Shown: positions 1 to 11,063 of the stretch, in pieces
Layout of the letters: each line of letters begins with the position of its first letter
Numbering within the stretch: position 1 is the first letter of the stretch
DNA from: Tetracladium setigerum
Taxonomy: Eukaryota > Ascomycota > Leotiomycetes > Helotiales
DNA: 64,000 nucleotides
Direction of reading: 5' to 3'
Assembly (NCBI GenBank): GCA_031472005.1
Contig: PZJY01000007.1
Location: 2,405,808 to 2,469,807 of the forward strand
The notes under the pieces: model-generated
Told to the model about the DNA's origin: nothing
The model's input: only the letters and a program-made list of their open reading frames with translations
Databases searched by the model: none
Translations under genes and position numbers: made by a program

Positions 1-1045
1 TGGTCGGAGCAGGGAGACATGGATCACTTACAGCAATATTACCCGGACAGGACTAGCCCTGAGCACGGATTACCAGGCATTACCGCAACAAATGAGCATT
101 TACCAGGGGCTCGGTCACATCTCGGTTTTTCTCCCTCGCCCAAGTCGGACCCTGGGTGCAGTGGCCAATCACAGGTCCCCGAGAAGGGATTTACTGGAGC
201 TTGGCAGCCGCCGCCTCCACATCTCCGCAAGTTGGAGCTGCATGACCCGGTGGCGGTCTCGGCGGCTCGGCGGCGACGATGTTCAACATGGCAAAGTGCG
301 AGATGGAATTGCACGGGCGAATAACTGGGGAAAAGCTTGATGGGAGGCCACTGGGGCGAATAGAAGGGCAGCATCTGGCTGCTATGGGCCTGCAATGGCC
401 TGCGATGGCCTGCTATGGCCTACCATTGCCTGCATTTCTGATGGTCAAGTGTCAAGTGACCGGTCCGATTACTACTGAAAACAGCTAAACAAAGAAAGAA
501 GATCCGCTAACTAACACGTTACTTTCCCTTCCCTGTCTTGAACGTCGCGTGGACAGCCAGATCTGGGAGGCTAGGCTAGAGCATAGGGGCGAAACGAGTG
601 TGAGAGCGTGAGAGTAGGGGGAAACTGGAGCTATGGAGAGCTGTTGTATGGAGCTATGGAGAGCATGGAGCTTGGGGTGTGGACGACGGGGTAGGAAGAG
701 ACGATGCTTTGGGGAAGGGGGAACCTTTCCCCCTCATCTCATCCCAACCCGCCAATGGGCAGATGTGAATGACAACCAAACCACGCTATTGTCCCGAGAA
801 GCTCGACGGGCAGTACAAGGTTGTGTGTGTGTACTCCGTACTGCTGCTGCTGCTAATCAAATAACTGGAGCACAGAGTATATAACTCTCTTCTCCCCCCC
901 CTCCTGTTGTGCTTTTTCTTCCCTTCTGCTGTGTGTCGATCCTGCTCTCCTCATCTTCCCCCCTTCTTCAAGAAGAAACATCAACAACAACAACAAAGTC
1001 AACAACAAACACCGACAAGTCAATCAATCAACAACAACCGCCAAA
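1..1045. other. Upstream region of the hexose transporter, no gene seen
   Basis: I see no supportable gene here; the open frames are short and lack family features. The stretch holds a degenerate 10-bp repeat (TGCAATGGCC-like) at about 389-430, a GGAGCTATGGAGAGC-type repeat at about 628-672, an ACTCCGTAC-type word at 829-843 and a CTG run at 840-853. The last 100 bases before the transporter start are CT- and CAA-rich, as is usual for a fungal 5' UTR. Confidence 0.6.
878..884 (+). promoter_or_regulatory. TATA box of the hexose transporter
   Basis: TATATAA lies 162 bases before the ATG of the transporter and is followed by a pyrimidine-rich stretch (about 885-970) and a CAA-rich leader. Position and context fit a core promoter; inferred from sequence only. 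Confidence 0.5.
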
Positions 1046-2823
1046 ATGGTTGGACTCAACGCTGACATCGAGCGTATCGAGTCGCCCATCACCTTCAAGG
1101 CCTACCTCATCTGCGCCTTTGCCTCATTCGGAGGTATCTTCTTCGGATATGACTCTGGTTATATCAATGGTGTCCTCGGTTCTCCCATCTTCCAGCGCGC
1201 TGTCGAGGGTCTCGCCGATGATGCGAAGCCCAAGGCTATCTCTTCCTCCAACACCTCTTTGATCGTCTCTATCCTCTCTGCCGGTACTTTCTTCGGTGCT
1301 ATCGCCGCTGGTGATCTCGCTGATCGCATGGGTCGTAAATGGACTGTTATTCTCGGCTGCTTGATCTACACCGTCGGTGTGGTCATTCAAATGCTCACTG
1401 GTCTCGGAGATCCTCTTGCCGTCATCGTCGTTGGTCGTCTCATTGCTGGTGTGGGTGTCGGTTTCGAATCCGCCATTGTCATCTTGTACATGTCCGAAAT
1501 TGTGAGTAATCACCGCGCTTCTTCTTTCTCGTCCACACCAACAAAAAAATTTAAACAATTGTGCTAACCAAAAAATTGTGCAGGCCCCAAGGCTGTTCGT
1601 GGTGCCTTGGTTGCAGGTTACCAATTCTGCATTACCATTGGTATCCTTCTCGCTTCCGTCGTTGTCTACGTCACCAAGGATATCGACAACACCGGACAAT
1701 ACAGAATCCCAATTGCCATCCAATTCATCTGGGCCCTCATCTTGGCCGGTGGTTTGATGATGCTCCCAGATTCTCCCCGTTACTTCGTCAAGCGTGGTCA
1801 ACTCGAGAAGGCTTCCGATGCTCTTCGCAGACTTCGCGGACAGCCAGCCGATTCCGACTACATCCAAAACGAACTTGCTGAGATTGTTGCCAACGAAGAG
1901 TATGAGCGATCCATCATCCCAACCACCAGCTTCATCTCCTCCTGGGCTGCATGCTTCACCGGTGGTCTCTGGACTTCCAACTCCAACTTGCGACGAACTA
2001 TCCTCGGTACATCCCTTCAAATGATGCAACAATGGTAAGCTCTTCCACCCTTGAATTTCTCAAAAATATCACTAACAGATTAATCAGGACTGGTGTCAAC
2101 TTCATCTTCTACTACTCCACACCTTTCCTTCAATCCACCGGAGCCATCAGCAACCCCTTCGCCATCTCCATGATCTTCACCGCCGTCAACGTCGGATCTA
2201 CTCCTCTCTCCTTCTGGACCGTCGAGAAATTCGGTCGCCGACCCCTCCTCATCGTCGGAGCCGCCGGTATGTTGATTTGCCAATTCCTCGTCGCCATCAT
2301 CGGTGTCACCATCGGTTTCAACAAGACCCACTCCATTGATGCCGAAGGCACCCAAATCGCCAACAACATCTCTGCCGTCAACGCTCAAATCGCCTTCATC
2401 GCCATCTTCATCTTCTTCTTCGCCTCGACCTGGGGTCCAGGAGCATGGATTCTCATCGGCGAGATCTTCCCTCTCCCCATCCGATCCCGTGGTGTTGGCC
2501 TCTCCACCGCCTCCAACTGGCTCTGGAACACCATCATTGCCGTTATCACCCCCTACATGGTCGGATCTGACAAGGGCAATCTCAAGTCCTCTGTCTTCTT
2601 CGTCTGGGGTGGTCTCTGTACTTGCGCTTTCGTGTACTCGTACTTCTTGGTTCCTGAGACCAAGGGTCTTTCCCTCGAGCAGGTTGATCGTATGATGGAG
2701 GAGTCTACCCCACGTACTTCCGCCAAGTGGGTTCCTCACGAGACCTACGCTCAAGCCATGGCCGAGAAGCGTGGAAGCCACACCGAGCACTTGGATACCG
2801 TCACTCCTGAGGAGAAGGTCTAA
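1046..2823 (+). CDS. MFS hexose transporter (sugar porter family)
   Basis: Proton-coupled uptake of glucose or a related hexose across the plasma membrane. Three exons fit: 1046-1505, 1584-2034 and 2088-2823, giving 548 aa, the usual length for fungal Hxt-type carriers. Sugar-porter signatures are visible: GGIFFGYDSGYINGV in helix 1, DRMGRKW after helix 2, a YMSEI motif before intron 1, PDSPRY at the central loop, GVNFIFYYSTPF in helix 7, FGRRPLL, and PETKGLSLEQVD after helix 12. The start has a good AAA ATG G context. The first junction is slightly uncertain: a better-looking donor at 1502 (GTGAGT) breaks the frame, whereas a donor at 1506 keeps it (MSEIVS-PKAVRG). Intron 2 (2035-2087) restores a Trp codon cleanly. 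The family is certain; the exact sugar cannot be read from the sequence. Confidence 0.93.
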
Positions 2824-5675
2824 ATGCTCTAATTTGTTTTTCTCTTGTTGTCTTTCTTGATAGAAGAAACAGAGAGTATTGCAGTTAGTGTGTGGAGGTG
2901 GAAATGATTAATTTATGATATCCCTGTGGAAAAAAATGGAGAGAAAACAATATCATGTTGTAGTTGGAATGATGAGTTCGTATATTTAATACCTTAACAT
3001 GAAAATGAAAATGCCTTTGAGCATAATTTTCGAAAATAACCTTTTTTGGACCTTGCTCTTTAATCCGATTGTGAAGATGAGAATTTTGAATATGTACCCA
3101 CTTGTCTTCCTCAACTTGCTTTTCTTGCTTTGTATAGAATGGAATGGTGGTTGATGTGAAGGACCCAGAGTAAGTAACGACGTGAGGAAGTAAGTGAGTA
3201 GGCAAGTAAACTATTCTCCTGTATAATTACCATCTAACATAACATGACATACTACACACTAACATAATTAATTCACTATAGTATCTACCCTAACTACCTA
3301 ACCTCCCTAGATATATTCACTTACAGTATGAATGCCCAGATGTAAAAAATGCAACCACAAAAAAGTTGATGAAAATCATGGATACAACCCTAACCCAGCA
3401 AAAACGCCACAGCGACGGCACGTGGTGTGAGATAAGGTTAATCGACGCCACACGATTTGAGTATATGCTTGGCATGCATAAACATCACCAGCATAAAACA
3501 AACAAGCACCACCTAGGAACTTATATGATATCGACCACCACCTATCAATCAATCATAGATCCAGTAATAAAAGTCAAGGGGGAAAGGAAGAAAAGAAAGA
3601 AGGGAAGAAGAATAAAAAATATATAAAAAGGAACTACCTCACTCACAGATAAAAAAAAGCTGGTCTGCCTCCACGGCAGTCGCTAGTCCCCCGGAGAGAG
3701 CCAGCGGAGCGGAGCTTTTACGTTTACGCTTTTCTTTACTCGGAAAAAAACAGAGGTAGTCTGGAGAAAGACAGAGGTAAATCTGTCTACCTTAGAGCTA
3801 TTAGCTACCTAGGTAAAGGTTCAGTTTTTGAGAAATTATGTAAGATTAATTACCAATTTACTAGCTTTGCCTTGCCTTTTTCACGTCTATACCTAACCTA
3901 AACCTATTGTGAATTTGTGACGGGGGAATTTGCAAATTGCATCTCTGCTCTAATTAGTTAGTTAGCCTTTTTTCGGTGGAAAGGAATTTTGAATGTTTTT
4001 TTAATATGATTAATTATGTTACTGTAATTACTGTACTGTACTGGGCATAGATACTTAGATAGCTTATTTGCTGGCTATGATGCTATCACATGAATGAATG
4101 ATAACCCCTTTGATATTATATATAGCCTATAGGTCTTCTGTGCCGTCTTACTCTTTCAGCATTCTTACATTGTACAATATTCTAAAGCTCGCGCTTCTCT
4201 CCTTTTTTTTGTCCCCCTTTAAAGAAGCCATTAGCTATTACCTCTTTTGACCTTCAGATGTAGCCGTAGTTACGGTTTACGCGTAGCGGCGTAGGGGGGC
4301 GGTCATGTCATTTTTGGGGGTAAAATGATCTGTAAGGTACTAAGGATCAGGACAGGCGTCAGTTAGTTATACAAGTGAATAAATATGGGTACAATTTTTA
4401 TTATGTATTTACTCTTTTTGGGGGTTGTTGAGGGGGGAGGGGTATAATATCTGCTGTGTTTCTTGTTCACATCCTCTTTCACTATCTTTCTTTATACAGG
4501 GATAGACAGGTAAGCTAGCAAGCATCCGGGCAGATCGACTCACTGACCCAGATACTAGTGCCGCTATCTATCCGTGTGCTCTCTCAAGCGAACCAACCAA
4601 AATTACCCATCCTACCTACCTAGGTAATTATTCAATTCACTTCCCAAACCTACCTACCCGCCTATCTTACCTACCTATCATATCCATATAACCCAAAACA
4701 AAAAACCACCCTCCGCCCTCTTCCACACATTCAACATGGTGGAGATGGCAGTTGGCATTGCTTGAAAAATCCATAGGAGTAGTTTTCTAAACGGCAGATC
4801 CGAAGGTAAACCCCGAAGGCAAACTTTCTCTTTGGCAAATCTTTTGCAAAAAGGAGAGGTTCCGAGGGGAGGTTTCCGAAGGATCATCCGGATGGCATTA
4901 TCTAGAGGAGTTTTCTAATAGTCACCTTGGAGGGAAGGTGGCTAGGAGTTTTGCTTCATTTTTGGGGGGTGGGGGGAGGATTTTTTAAGGGGGACTTTTG
5001 AAGTTTTTGAAGTTTTTGAAGTTTTGAAGTTTTGAAGTTTAAACTCTTGAGAAAGTATGAGAGAGAGAGAGTATGTGTGTGTGTGTGTGTGTGAGGGAGA
5101 GAACAGAAAGAAAGGGGCAGGGTAGGGGAGGAAAGAGGGGAGGTTTGTCTTCTGGAACTTTTGATTTCCTCTCTAACCACATCGCCATGGCTCCGCAATT
5201 GCCAGCGCCTGCCTTGAGCCTCAACCTTGTAAACCAATCAAATCTCGATCATTTTCCACTCGATTGGTTTTCATGAATTCGATAATAGTTCAAATTTTTT
5301 CAAGTTGATCCATGGATTTTTCGGGTGGATTCATGCTGCTCGTTTAACTTCCCGCCGCTTGCTTCTGAAGTCAATAAGCACGACGATTGCAAAATCCATT
5401 TCGTTTACCTAGGTAGGTAGCTTACATATAGTTCGAGAGTGAATAAAAACTTGTGTTTTTATGTCGGAATAGTTGTGTTTGGAATGGTTGGTTTGTAATG
5501 CTTTGTTGGTGATGGGAGGGTGGGGGGAGAAAAAAAGGTCGTTGTGTGGGTGGTCGTTGTGTGGGTGGCCGTTGTGTGGTATGTGGATGGTGAGGAAAGA
5601 GAGGGACTATGCTTTGATTTTGATCTTGATTTCAATTTCAACACCACCCTTCACTTATCCAGCTTCCTCCTCTTC
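2824..5675. other. Intergenic spacer, no gene seen
   Basis: A 2.85-kb spacer separates the transporter and the minus-strand GH43-like gene. It holds the transporter 3' UTR, AT-rich DNA, several CCTACCTAGGTA words (about 3808, 4610 and 5407), a CTGTACTGTACTGGG word at 4031-4045, a TTTTGAAG tandem run (4995-5040), a GA then TG microsatellite (about 5060-5092) and three 15-bp units of GTCGTTGTGTGGGTG (5538-5580). The longest open frames are short and low-complexity. Confidence 0.6.
4995..5092. repeat. TTTTGAAG tandem run and GA/TG microsatellite
   Basis: About five imperfect units of TTTTGAAGT (9-10 bp) at 4995-5040 are followed within 25 bases by alternating GA and then a TG run of about ten dinucleotides ending near 5092. 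Simple slippage repeats in a spacer. Confidence 0.85.
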
Positions 5676-6989
5676 CTACCCCCATCTCGCATTCAAAGCA
5701 TCATACCTCGCCTGCGTAATCCCAATAACAGACCCATGTCTCAAATTCTTGGGAAACGAACTCCTATCCGCCTCCGCCCAAACATTCGCATTCAAATCCG
5801 CCAACGACGACGCCTGAAACGGTCGATACCCATCGGCCCCAAAATAATCCAACAACAGCCACACTTTCCCCTCTTGAGCATTATCCGCCCAAGCATATGG
5901 TCCCTCGACACCACTTCGAATGATGGAATTCGATCCACCCGCACGACGCCATGTCCCGAATAGTCCGGTGTCTGATCGTTCCATGTAGACGTTGGTAGCT
6001 GTTTCGTTCTTGATGAATCGTGCCCAGGAGTCTGGTCCTGATGCGGGGAGTTTTAGGAGGGCGAGGTCGATGATTGAGGCTGGTGAGGTGTTGATGAGGG
6101 TTTGGGGTGTGCTGAAAGTTTTAAAGTCACTTGTGTAGGCGTAGCGCATTACGGAGGCTCCTGGGGAGCCGGTGTGGTTTGGGTCGGAGGAGGAATACTG
6201 CGATTGATCGTTTGTGAGTGGAAGTGGGAATTTTGGTGCAGAATGGTTTTTCAACTTACAAATTTGGATGCCCAGTGCACGAGGTATTGCCCTGGATGGA
6301 TGGAATATGGTTAATGAGATGAGTACTGCTGACGAGAGGGGTGAGGGAAGGGAGGCTAGCTACCCTGTTGACAATAAAGAAGGAAGTAAGGAAAGGTGAA
6401 AACTAACCTTTGACAGGATCCCAGACTGCATCTGGTGCCCAAACCATTCCAGCGTCGTTATTTTCAACCTTTACCAATCTTTCCGTGCCCCAATTGATCA
6501 AGTCTGTACTCTCCCATATATAAATACTAAGCGAGCCTTTCCGCTGTGCTGCATCCCAAGTGGTCTAGGCATAGCACATACCGAAGTCAGTCAGTCGGCA
6601 AAAAAAAGAAGCATAGAAAAAAAACCAATTCCACATATATCATGTCTAGTCATGGCTTTTGATCATCTCACCTTTGCAATATTTAAATCCGTCCCGATGA
6701 TATACCACTTCTTCCCAGCTTCTTGCCCAGCACCATTCACGATACTCGGATCTCTCACTCCACCCGTGCCCAAAGTCGGGCCAAGGATTTTGTTTCCGCC
6801 ATTGAGGGCTTTGAATGAGAGTGCATTGTTTCCGTTGCTGAGGTAGAAGTATACACTTGGTTCGGCGCCGAGAAAAAAGACTCCGAGATAGCCTTTCAAG
6901 TTGGGGTCGGCTCGAGTGGAGAGGTCTTGGGAGGGAAGCGCGAGTGCGCAGGTTGCTGAGAGGAGGGAGAGGATGGTTGAAAATCTCAT
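5676..6989 (-). CDS. Secreted glycoside hydrolase, GH43-like (arabinanase/arabinofuranosidase type)
   Basis: Probably hydrolyses arabinose-containing side chains of plant cell wall polysaccharide outside the cell. Four minus-strand exons join in frame: 6989-6672, 6564-6408, 6291-6260 (only 32 nt) and 6197-5676, giving 342 aa. Residues 1-18 form a signal peptide (MRFSTILSLLSATCALALP). Five-bladed-propeller GH43 hallmarks are GGVRDPSIV (candidate base Asp), GMVWAPDAVWD (candidate pKa-modulating Asp) and GVEGPYAWAD (candidate acid Glu). A TATAAAA box lies at 7078-7084, about 90 bases upstream. It shares an 843-bp divergent promoter region with the GH5 gene. Family assignment rests on these motifs and the overall length; the exact subfamily and substrate are not resolved. 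Confidence 0.85.
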
Positions 6990-7832
6990 GTTTGAAAATT
7001 TTGTGAGTTCATTGACTCGGGGGTGATGGTGATGAAGAAAAGAGAAGAGGCTTTTTTTTTTGCTGGCTATATGATGGTTTTATAGACAGATGCTGTATGT
7101 ACAGAGCACTACAAGAGGAACAGCTCAAATGGGCAAAGAAACACTTCTATTGTTATTCCTCCGTTTCGGCGTATTGAGAAAACCGAAGCACATAATACTT
7201 CAAGATCAACTGAGATCGGCGAACACTCTAACACAAAATATTCTTACATAAATAGGTACCGAGTCAGGCACATGCCATGGGAGGACGTCATTGAGTGGTG
7301 CGCATAGTTTTGCATGCCCTCCTTTCACTTTATTAGATTCTTCCGCCTCTACTTCGTCTGAATGCAATGTCAGCTCAATTGGAGCGGCAGTTCAAAGATT
7401 ACCTGCCTACTCTGGCCAATGCACAATGATGGTATCCGCTGGATTAATATAATTTCGGCATTCAGCTCTTATCAAGTTGATCAACTGACTACGCAAGGTC
7501 CCTCCATTAACTTTAATCGGGGGCTCGGAGCCGAGATCTGCCACAGCACTTGCTGTACCCCGCAACCCCACTCCCCAGACTTCTGGTAAGGCTTGTTACC
7601 CCCTGTTGCAAGCGAGTTTTTTTTGTTTACTTTTCTTACTCACATGCTGACTCTCAATTCACGAGGGACCGAGAAAGTCTAGAGAGTATTGATTACACAA
7701 CTCTTTCCGGTCCGGACATCCCCTTTGTCTGCTATATATCCCAGTCAAACTCAACCACTCAACCATGGGTAGAATTACACCAAGTAACCCTCTCTTTCTT
7801 CCTACTAAACGCCTTTCAAATCATCCGCCAAG
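6990..7832. promoter_or_regulatory. Divergent promoter region between GH43-like and GH5 genes
   Basis: An 843-bp spacer between the two start codons. Core elements are visible for both: TATAAAA (minus strand, 7078-7084) for the GH43-like gene and TATATAT (plus, 7733-7739) about 95 bases before the GH5 start. No other gene fits here. Co-regulation of the two secreted enzymes is plausible but inferred. Confidence 0.5.
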
Positions 7833-9086
7833 ATGATTCTACCATCCATAAACTCCCTCCTCCTTCCCCTCTCACTCCTCACCTCCTCTCTGGTCTCAAG
7901 TCAAGAACTCCACGCCTCCGGCCGCTGGATCGTCAATCAAAATAACCAGCGTGTAAAACTCCGCTGCGTAAACTGGGCCGGTCACGGCGAAGCCAACATC
8001 CCCGAAGGACTACAATCCCAAACAGTCGACACGATCACAAAATGGATATCAACCGCTGGATTCAACTGCGTCCGCCTCACATTCTCCATCGACATGACCC
8101 TCTCCCCCAATAAAAAAGTCTCGGACTCTTTCAAAGAAGCCGCCACATCCACTGGAACCGGCAAAACCCTCACAGATGTCTACGACACGGCCGTAAAGAA
8201 GAACCCATTCCTATCCACCTCGACCACCCTCGGCGTCTATGAAGCCGTAATCCAATCCCTCGCCCGAAACAACATCATGATTATCCTCGACAACCACAAC
8301 TCCAAAGCCGGCTGGTGCTGCAGCACGAGCGATGGCAACGGCTGGTGGAAATCCGCTTTGGGGTACGAAGCAACCAACTCTCAAAATTTCGACGTCCCAC
8401 AATGGCTTGGGGGCTTGACATCCATGGCTCAATTCTCCAGCCGCTTCCCTAACATCATCGGTCTCTCAATGCGCAATGAACTACGCGCAATCGGCAATCA
8501 AGTCGCGCAGCAGATCCCCGAATGGTATAAATACGTTGGTCAGGGTGCTGCAGCTATTCACGCTGCGAATCCAAAATTGCTCATCCCTATTGGTGGGATT
8601 GGATATGCGACTGATTTGTCGTTCCTTGGTTCAAAGCCCTTCGATCGCTCAGCGCTGGGCGACAAGGTGATTTATGAATTCCACAGTTACTCATGGAGTA
8701 GTTCCGTCACGGGGGATTGTCCCGCCCTCGTCAATCTCCTCGGCAAAAACGCCGGTTACCTCCTCACGCAGAACAAGGCCTACACAGGTCCCTTGTGGTT
8801 GTCGGAGTTTGGGTGGGGACAGGAATACAGACTTTCGTTTGATTTGGAGCAGAAGTATATTCGCTGTCTCGTGCAGTATATGGAGAATAATGATGCCGAT
8901 TGGGCGTATTGGGCGCTGCAGGGGAGTTATTATATTAGGGAAGGCGTGGTGAATTATGATGAGACGTTTGGGCTGTTGAATAGGGATTGGAGTGGGTGGA
9001 GGAATGCGAGTTTTGTTGCTACGATTGGGGGCATGATGAGGACGACTCAGGGGCCAGTGAAGAGGAGTGCGAAGTTACTGTATTGA
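7833..9086 (+). CDS. Secreted glycoside hydrolase family 5 (cellulase-like)
   Basis: Extracellular endo-acting glucanase of the GH5 cellulase type. A single exon encodes 417 aa. Residues 1 to about 23 are a signal peptide (hydrophobic core LLLPLSLLTSSLVSS). GH5 features are RCVNWAGHGE near residue 44, GFNCVRLTFS in strand 2, IIMILDNHNS-type strand 4 with the conserved NH, the acid/base motif MRNE (Glu216), EFHSYSW with the conserved His-x-Tyr, and the nucleophile motif LSEFGWG (Glu325). The WCCSTSDGNGWW loop contributes adjacent cysteines. No cellulose-binding module is attached. The start was chosen because it gives the signal peptide directly; upstream ATGs are in other frames. The family is firm, while activity on cellulose versus other beta-glucans is not determined. 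Confidence 0.92.
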   Translation: MILPSINSLLLPLSLLTSSLVSSQELHASGRWIVNQNNQRVKLRCVNWAGHGEANIPEGLQSQTVDTITKWISTAGFNCVRLTFSIDMTLSPNKKVSDSFKEAATSTGTGKTLTDVYDTAVKKNPFLSTSTTLGVYEAVIQSLARNNIMIILDNHNSKAGWCCSTSDGNGWWKSALGYEATNSQNFDVPQWLGGLTSMAQFSSRFPNIIGLSMRNELRAIGNQVAQQIPEWYKYVGQGAAAIHAANPKLLIPIGGIGYATDLSFLGSKPFDRSALGDKVIYEFHSYSWSSSVTGDCPALVNLLGKNAGYLLTQNKAYTGPLWLSEFGWGQEYRLSFDLEQKYIRCLVQYMENNDADWAYWALQGSYYIREGVVNYDETFGLLNRDWSGWRNASFVATIGGMMRTTQGPVKRSAKLLY

Positions 9087-9152
9087 ACAATGTTTCAATG
9101 ATGTATATATATACTTGAAAACTTATATATAGCGGTTTTTGTGTAAGGGAAC

Positions 9153-9318
9153 ATGATTGTAAATAGAATACAGAAATCCAGAAATAGACGAATTACTTTG
9201 AGGTAGCTTTTGCGGAAGAAGGCGTCATTGTAAATTGTATGCAGGAATTCATAAATTCTATTTAGCAGTTTCGGTGGAAGAAGACGTGATTGTAATTACA
9301 TTTCAGAAGTCCAGATAT
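9153..9318. repeat. Degenerate tandem repeat of about 70 bp after the GH5 gene
   Basis: Three diverged copies of a block reading roughly GATTGTAAAT..ACAGAAATCCAGA start near 9155, 9226 and 9288; copies 2 and 3 are preceded by related GCGGAAGAAGGCGTC and GGTGGAAGAAGACGTG words. The repeat occupies the spacer between two convergent genes. Confidence 0.55.
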
Positions 9319-9404
9319 ATGGTTCTGGGACTCATTCTGTACACGGCAACAACTTTCCATAAGCAACCACCCATTTCCATTTCTTTTTTCCTTGCTCCTC
9401 CTTC

Positions 9405-11063
9405 CTAGTAAGCATAGAGAACCTTTGTCTCATCTCCGCTCTTCTTAATCTTGCTATTTGCCCTCATAAGCCAAACTCTGAACACCCACGCACTAGCAAT
9501 AGTCGCAAAAGCGAAACCAGAATTCGCACCCATAGCCGTAACATATTTCGGGCCATCGGATTTTGGGTACAGATATGGCGTGTAGATGTACGAAGCGTTC
9601 GCCACGACATTAACGATACTGAGCGAAATCGCCTTCTTCTCGGTGGTTTGACCCAAGGTAGCAGAAACCCAACCGAGAATTACGGAGTTGACGGCATAGG
9701 CGCCCGAGGCAAACAAGAAACAGGCGACATATCTAGCGGCCGTGTTGAGCGTAAGACAGGAGATGACGAATCCCACGAGCGCACCACCCATGCAAAGAGT
9801 GATGTGCCACGTTCGCTCGTTATACTTGCCGGAAGTAATACCAACGGCGTATCCGACGAAACCAGAGACGAGGTAAGGAGGGCAGGTCAGAACGAGAGTA
9901 ATAGTCTTGCTGAAGCCGAGAGAGCCAACGACCGTAGGGAAGAAATTGTTGAATGAGCAGGCAGACAAGTGCATGTTTTGCATGAAGCAGAGGAGATAGA
10001 GACGTGGGTCGCGAATGGCTTGGCTAAATCCTGCACGAGCTCCCATGTTTGGTGCGAGGCCAACGGTGTCACGATTGATCCTTGCGTCGGCGAGGATGCG
10101 CTCTTCTTCTGTTAGCCATTTGGTAGTGAGTGGGAAATCGGGGAGCATGAAGAGAGCGACGACAGCCACGGCGAAGGTGACGACACCTTCAATTATGAAA
10201 AGCCATTGCCAGCCGTGAAGACCCATGGAATTGTCGATGGAGGCGAAAGTTGCAGCTGCGATCAAACCGGCAAATGAGGTAGCGAAGATGTTGCCAGAGT
10301 ACAGAATCGCAATTCTGGTAGCAACTTCTTTTCTCGTGTAGAATGCTGATAGGAGGTAGAGAGCACCGGGATCTGAGAGTTCTATTAGCTTCGCGGTCTC
10401 TGATTTGCGTGGATTGGGTTCTTACAGAAAGGAGCCTCAGTAACACCGAGGAAGAATCGGACGATTACCAATCCCTTGTAATCCTTAACCAGAGCGGTAC
10501 AGGCGGAGACAACGGCCCAAGCAATCATGCAAATGGACATGTAGATGGAAGGACGGATTTTTTGGGATGACATCAACATGTTGGAGGGGATTTGCATCAA
10601 GAGGTATCTGGCTGGAGATTAGCACAATATTTGAGCATCTGAAAAAAGGGGGCTACTCACCCTACGAAGAGGATGGAAATACAGGTGTTGTACTGGGCAC
10701 CAACCAAGCCGAGATCATCCTCGAGGTCGTTGAGTCTTGCATTGGCGATTGCGCTTCGATCCAAGTAATTCATGAAATACATTGCCTGAATAACGAAATA
10801 TGAGTTAGTATGATGGCCATGGTCAAATTGATTTGCGAGAAATCAAGGAGAATTGTTCAACGTACCCAGAGCGTTGGCATGATACGCATATCGAGTTTGC
10901 GAACCAAGGCAATCTCCTTGGGATCTGTCTTCTCAACAGCACCTGAATAATCGGCAATCTGCTCCGTACGATGCTCCTCCTTCATTGGGATCTCGGGATC
11001 CTCATAATGAGTTGCCATCTCGGCCTTCTCGTTCGAGGGAGTTGGTGAATCCTTGACGCCCAT
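9405..11063 (-). CDS. MFS transporter, anion:cation symporter (Dal5/Tna1) family
   Basis: Plasma-membrane symporter for a small organic anion; this family includes allantoate, nicotinate, pantothenate and, in bacteria, tartrate carriers. Four minus-strand exons join in frame: 11063-10866, 10785-10661, 10607-10426 and 10372-9405, giving 490 aa. The three introns are 53-80 nt. Family features are the charged N-terminus, AMYFMNYLDRSAIANAR in helix 1, LGLVGAQYNTCISILFVGYL, QIPSNMLM, RFFLGVTEAPFYPGALYLLS and the central loop TKWLTEEERILADARI. The C-terminus is a short cytosolic tail rich in Lys. It is divergent from the dehydrogenase gene across a 750-bp promoter carrying direct repeats, which suggests a transporter for that enzyme's substrate (inference). 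The substrate cannot be read from the sequence. Confidence 0.9.

Noticed and set aside
1124..2032. A 302-codon minus-strand open frame
   Set aside because: It is antisense to the hexose transporter exons; acidic, low-complexity translation without domains, and caused by codon bias of the true gene.
3660..3720. Possible small structured RNA or tRNA
   Set aside because: A GCTGGTC...GAGCCAGC stem is suggested, but no tRNA arms or T-loop consensus can be fitted.
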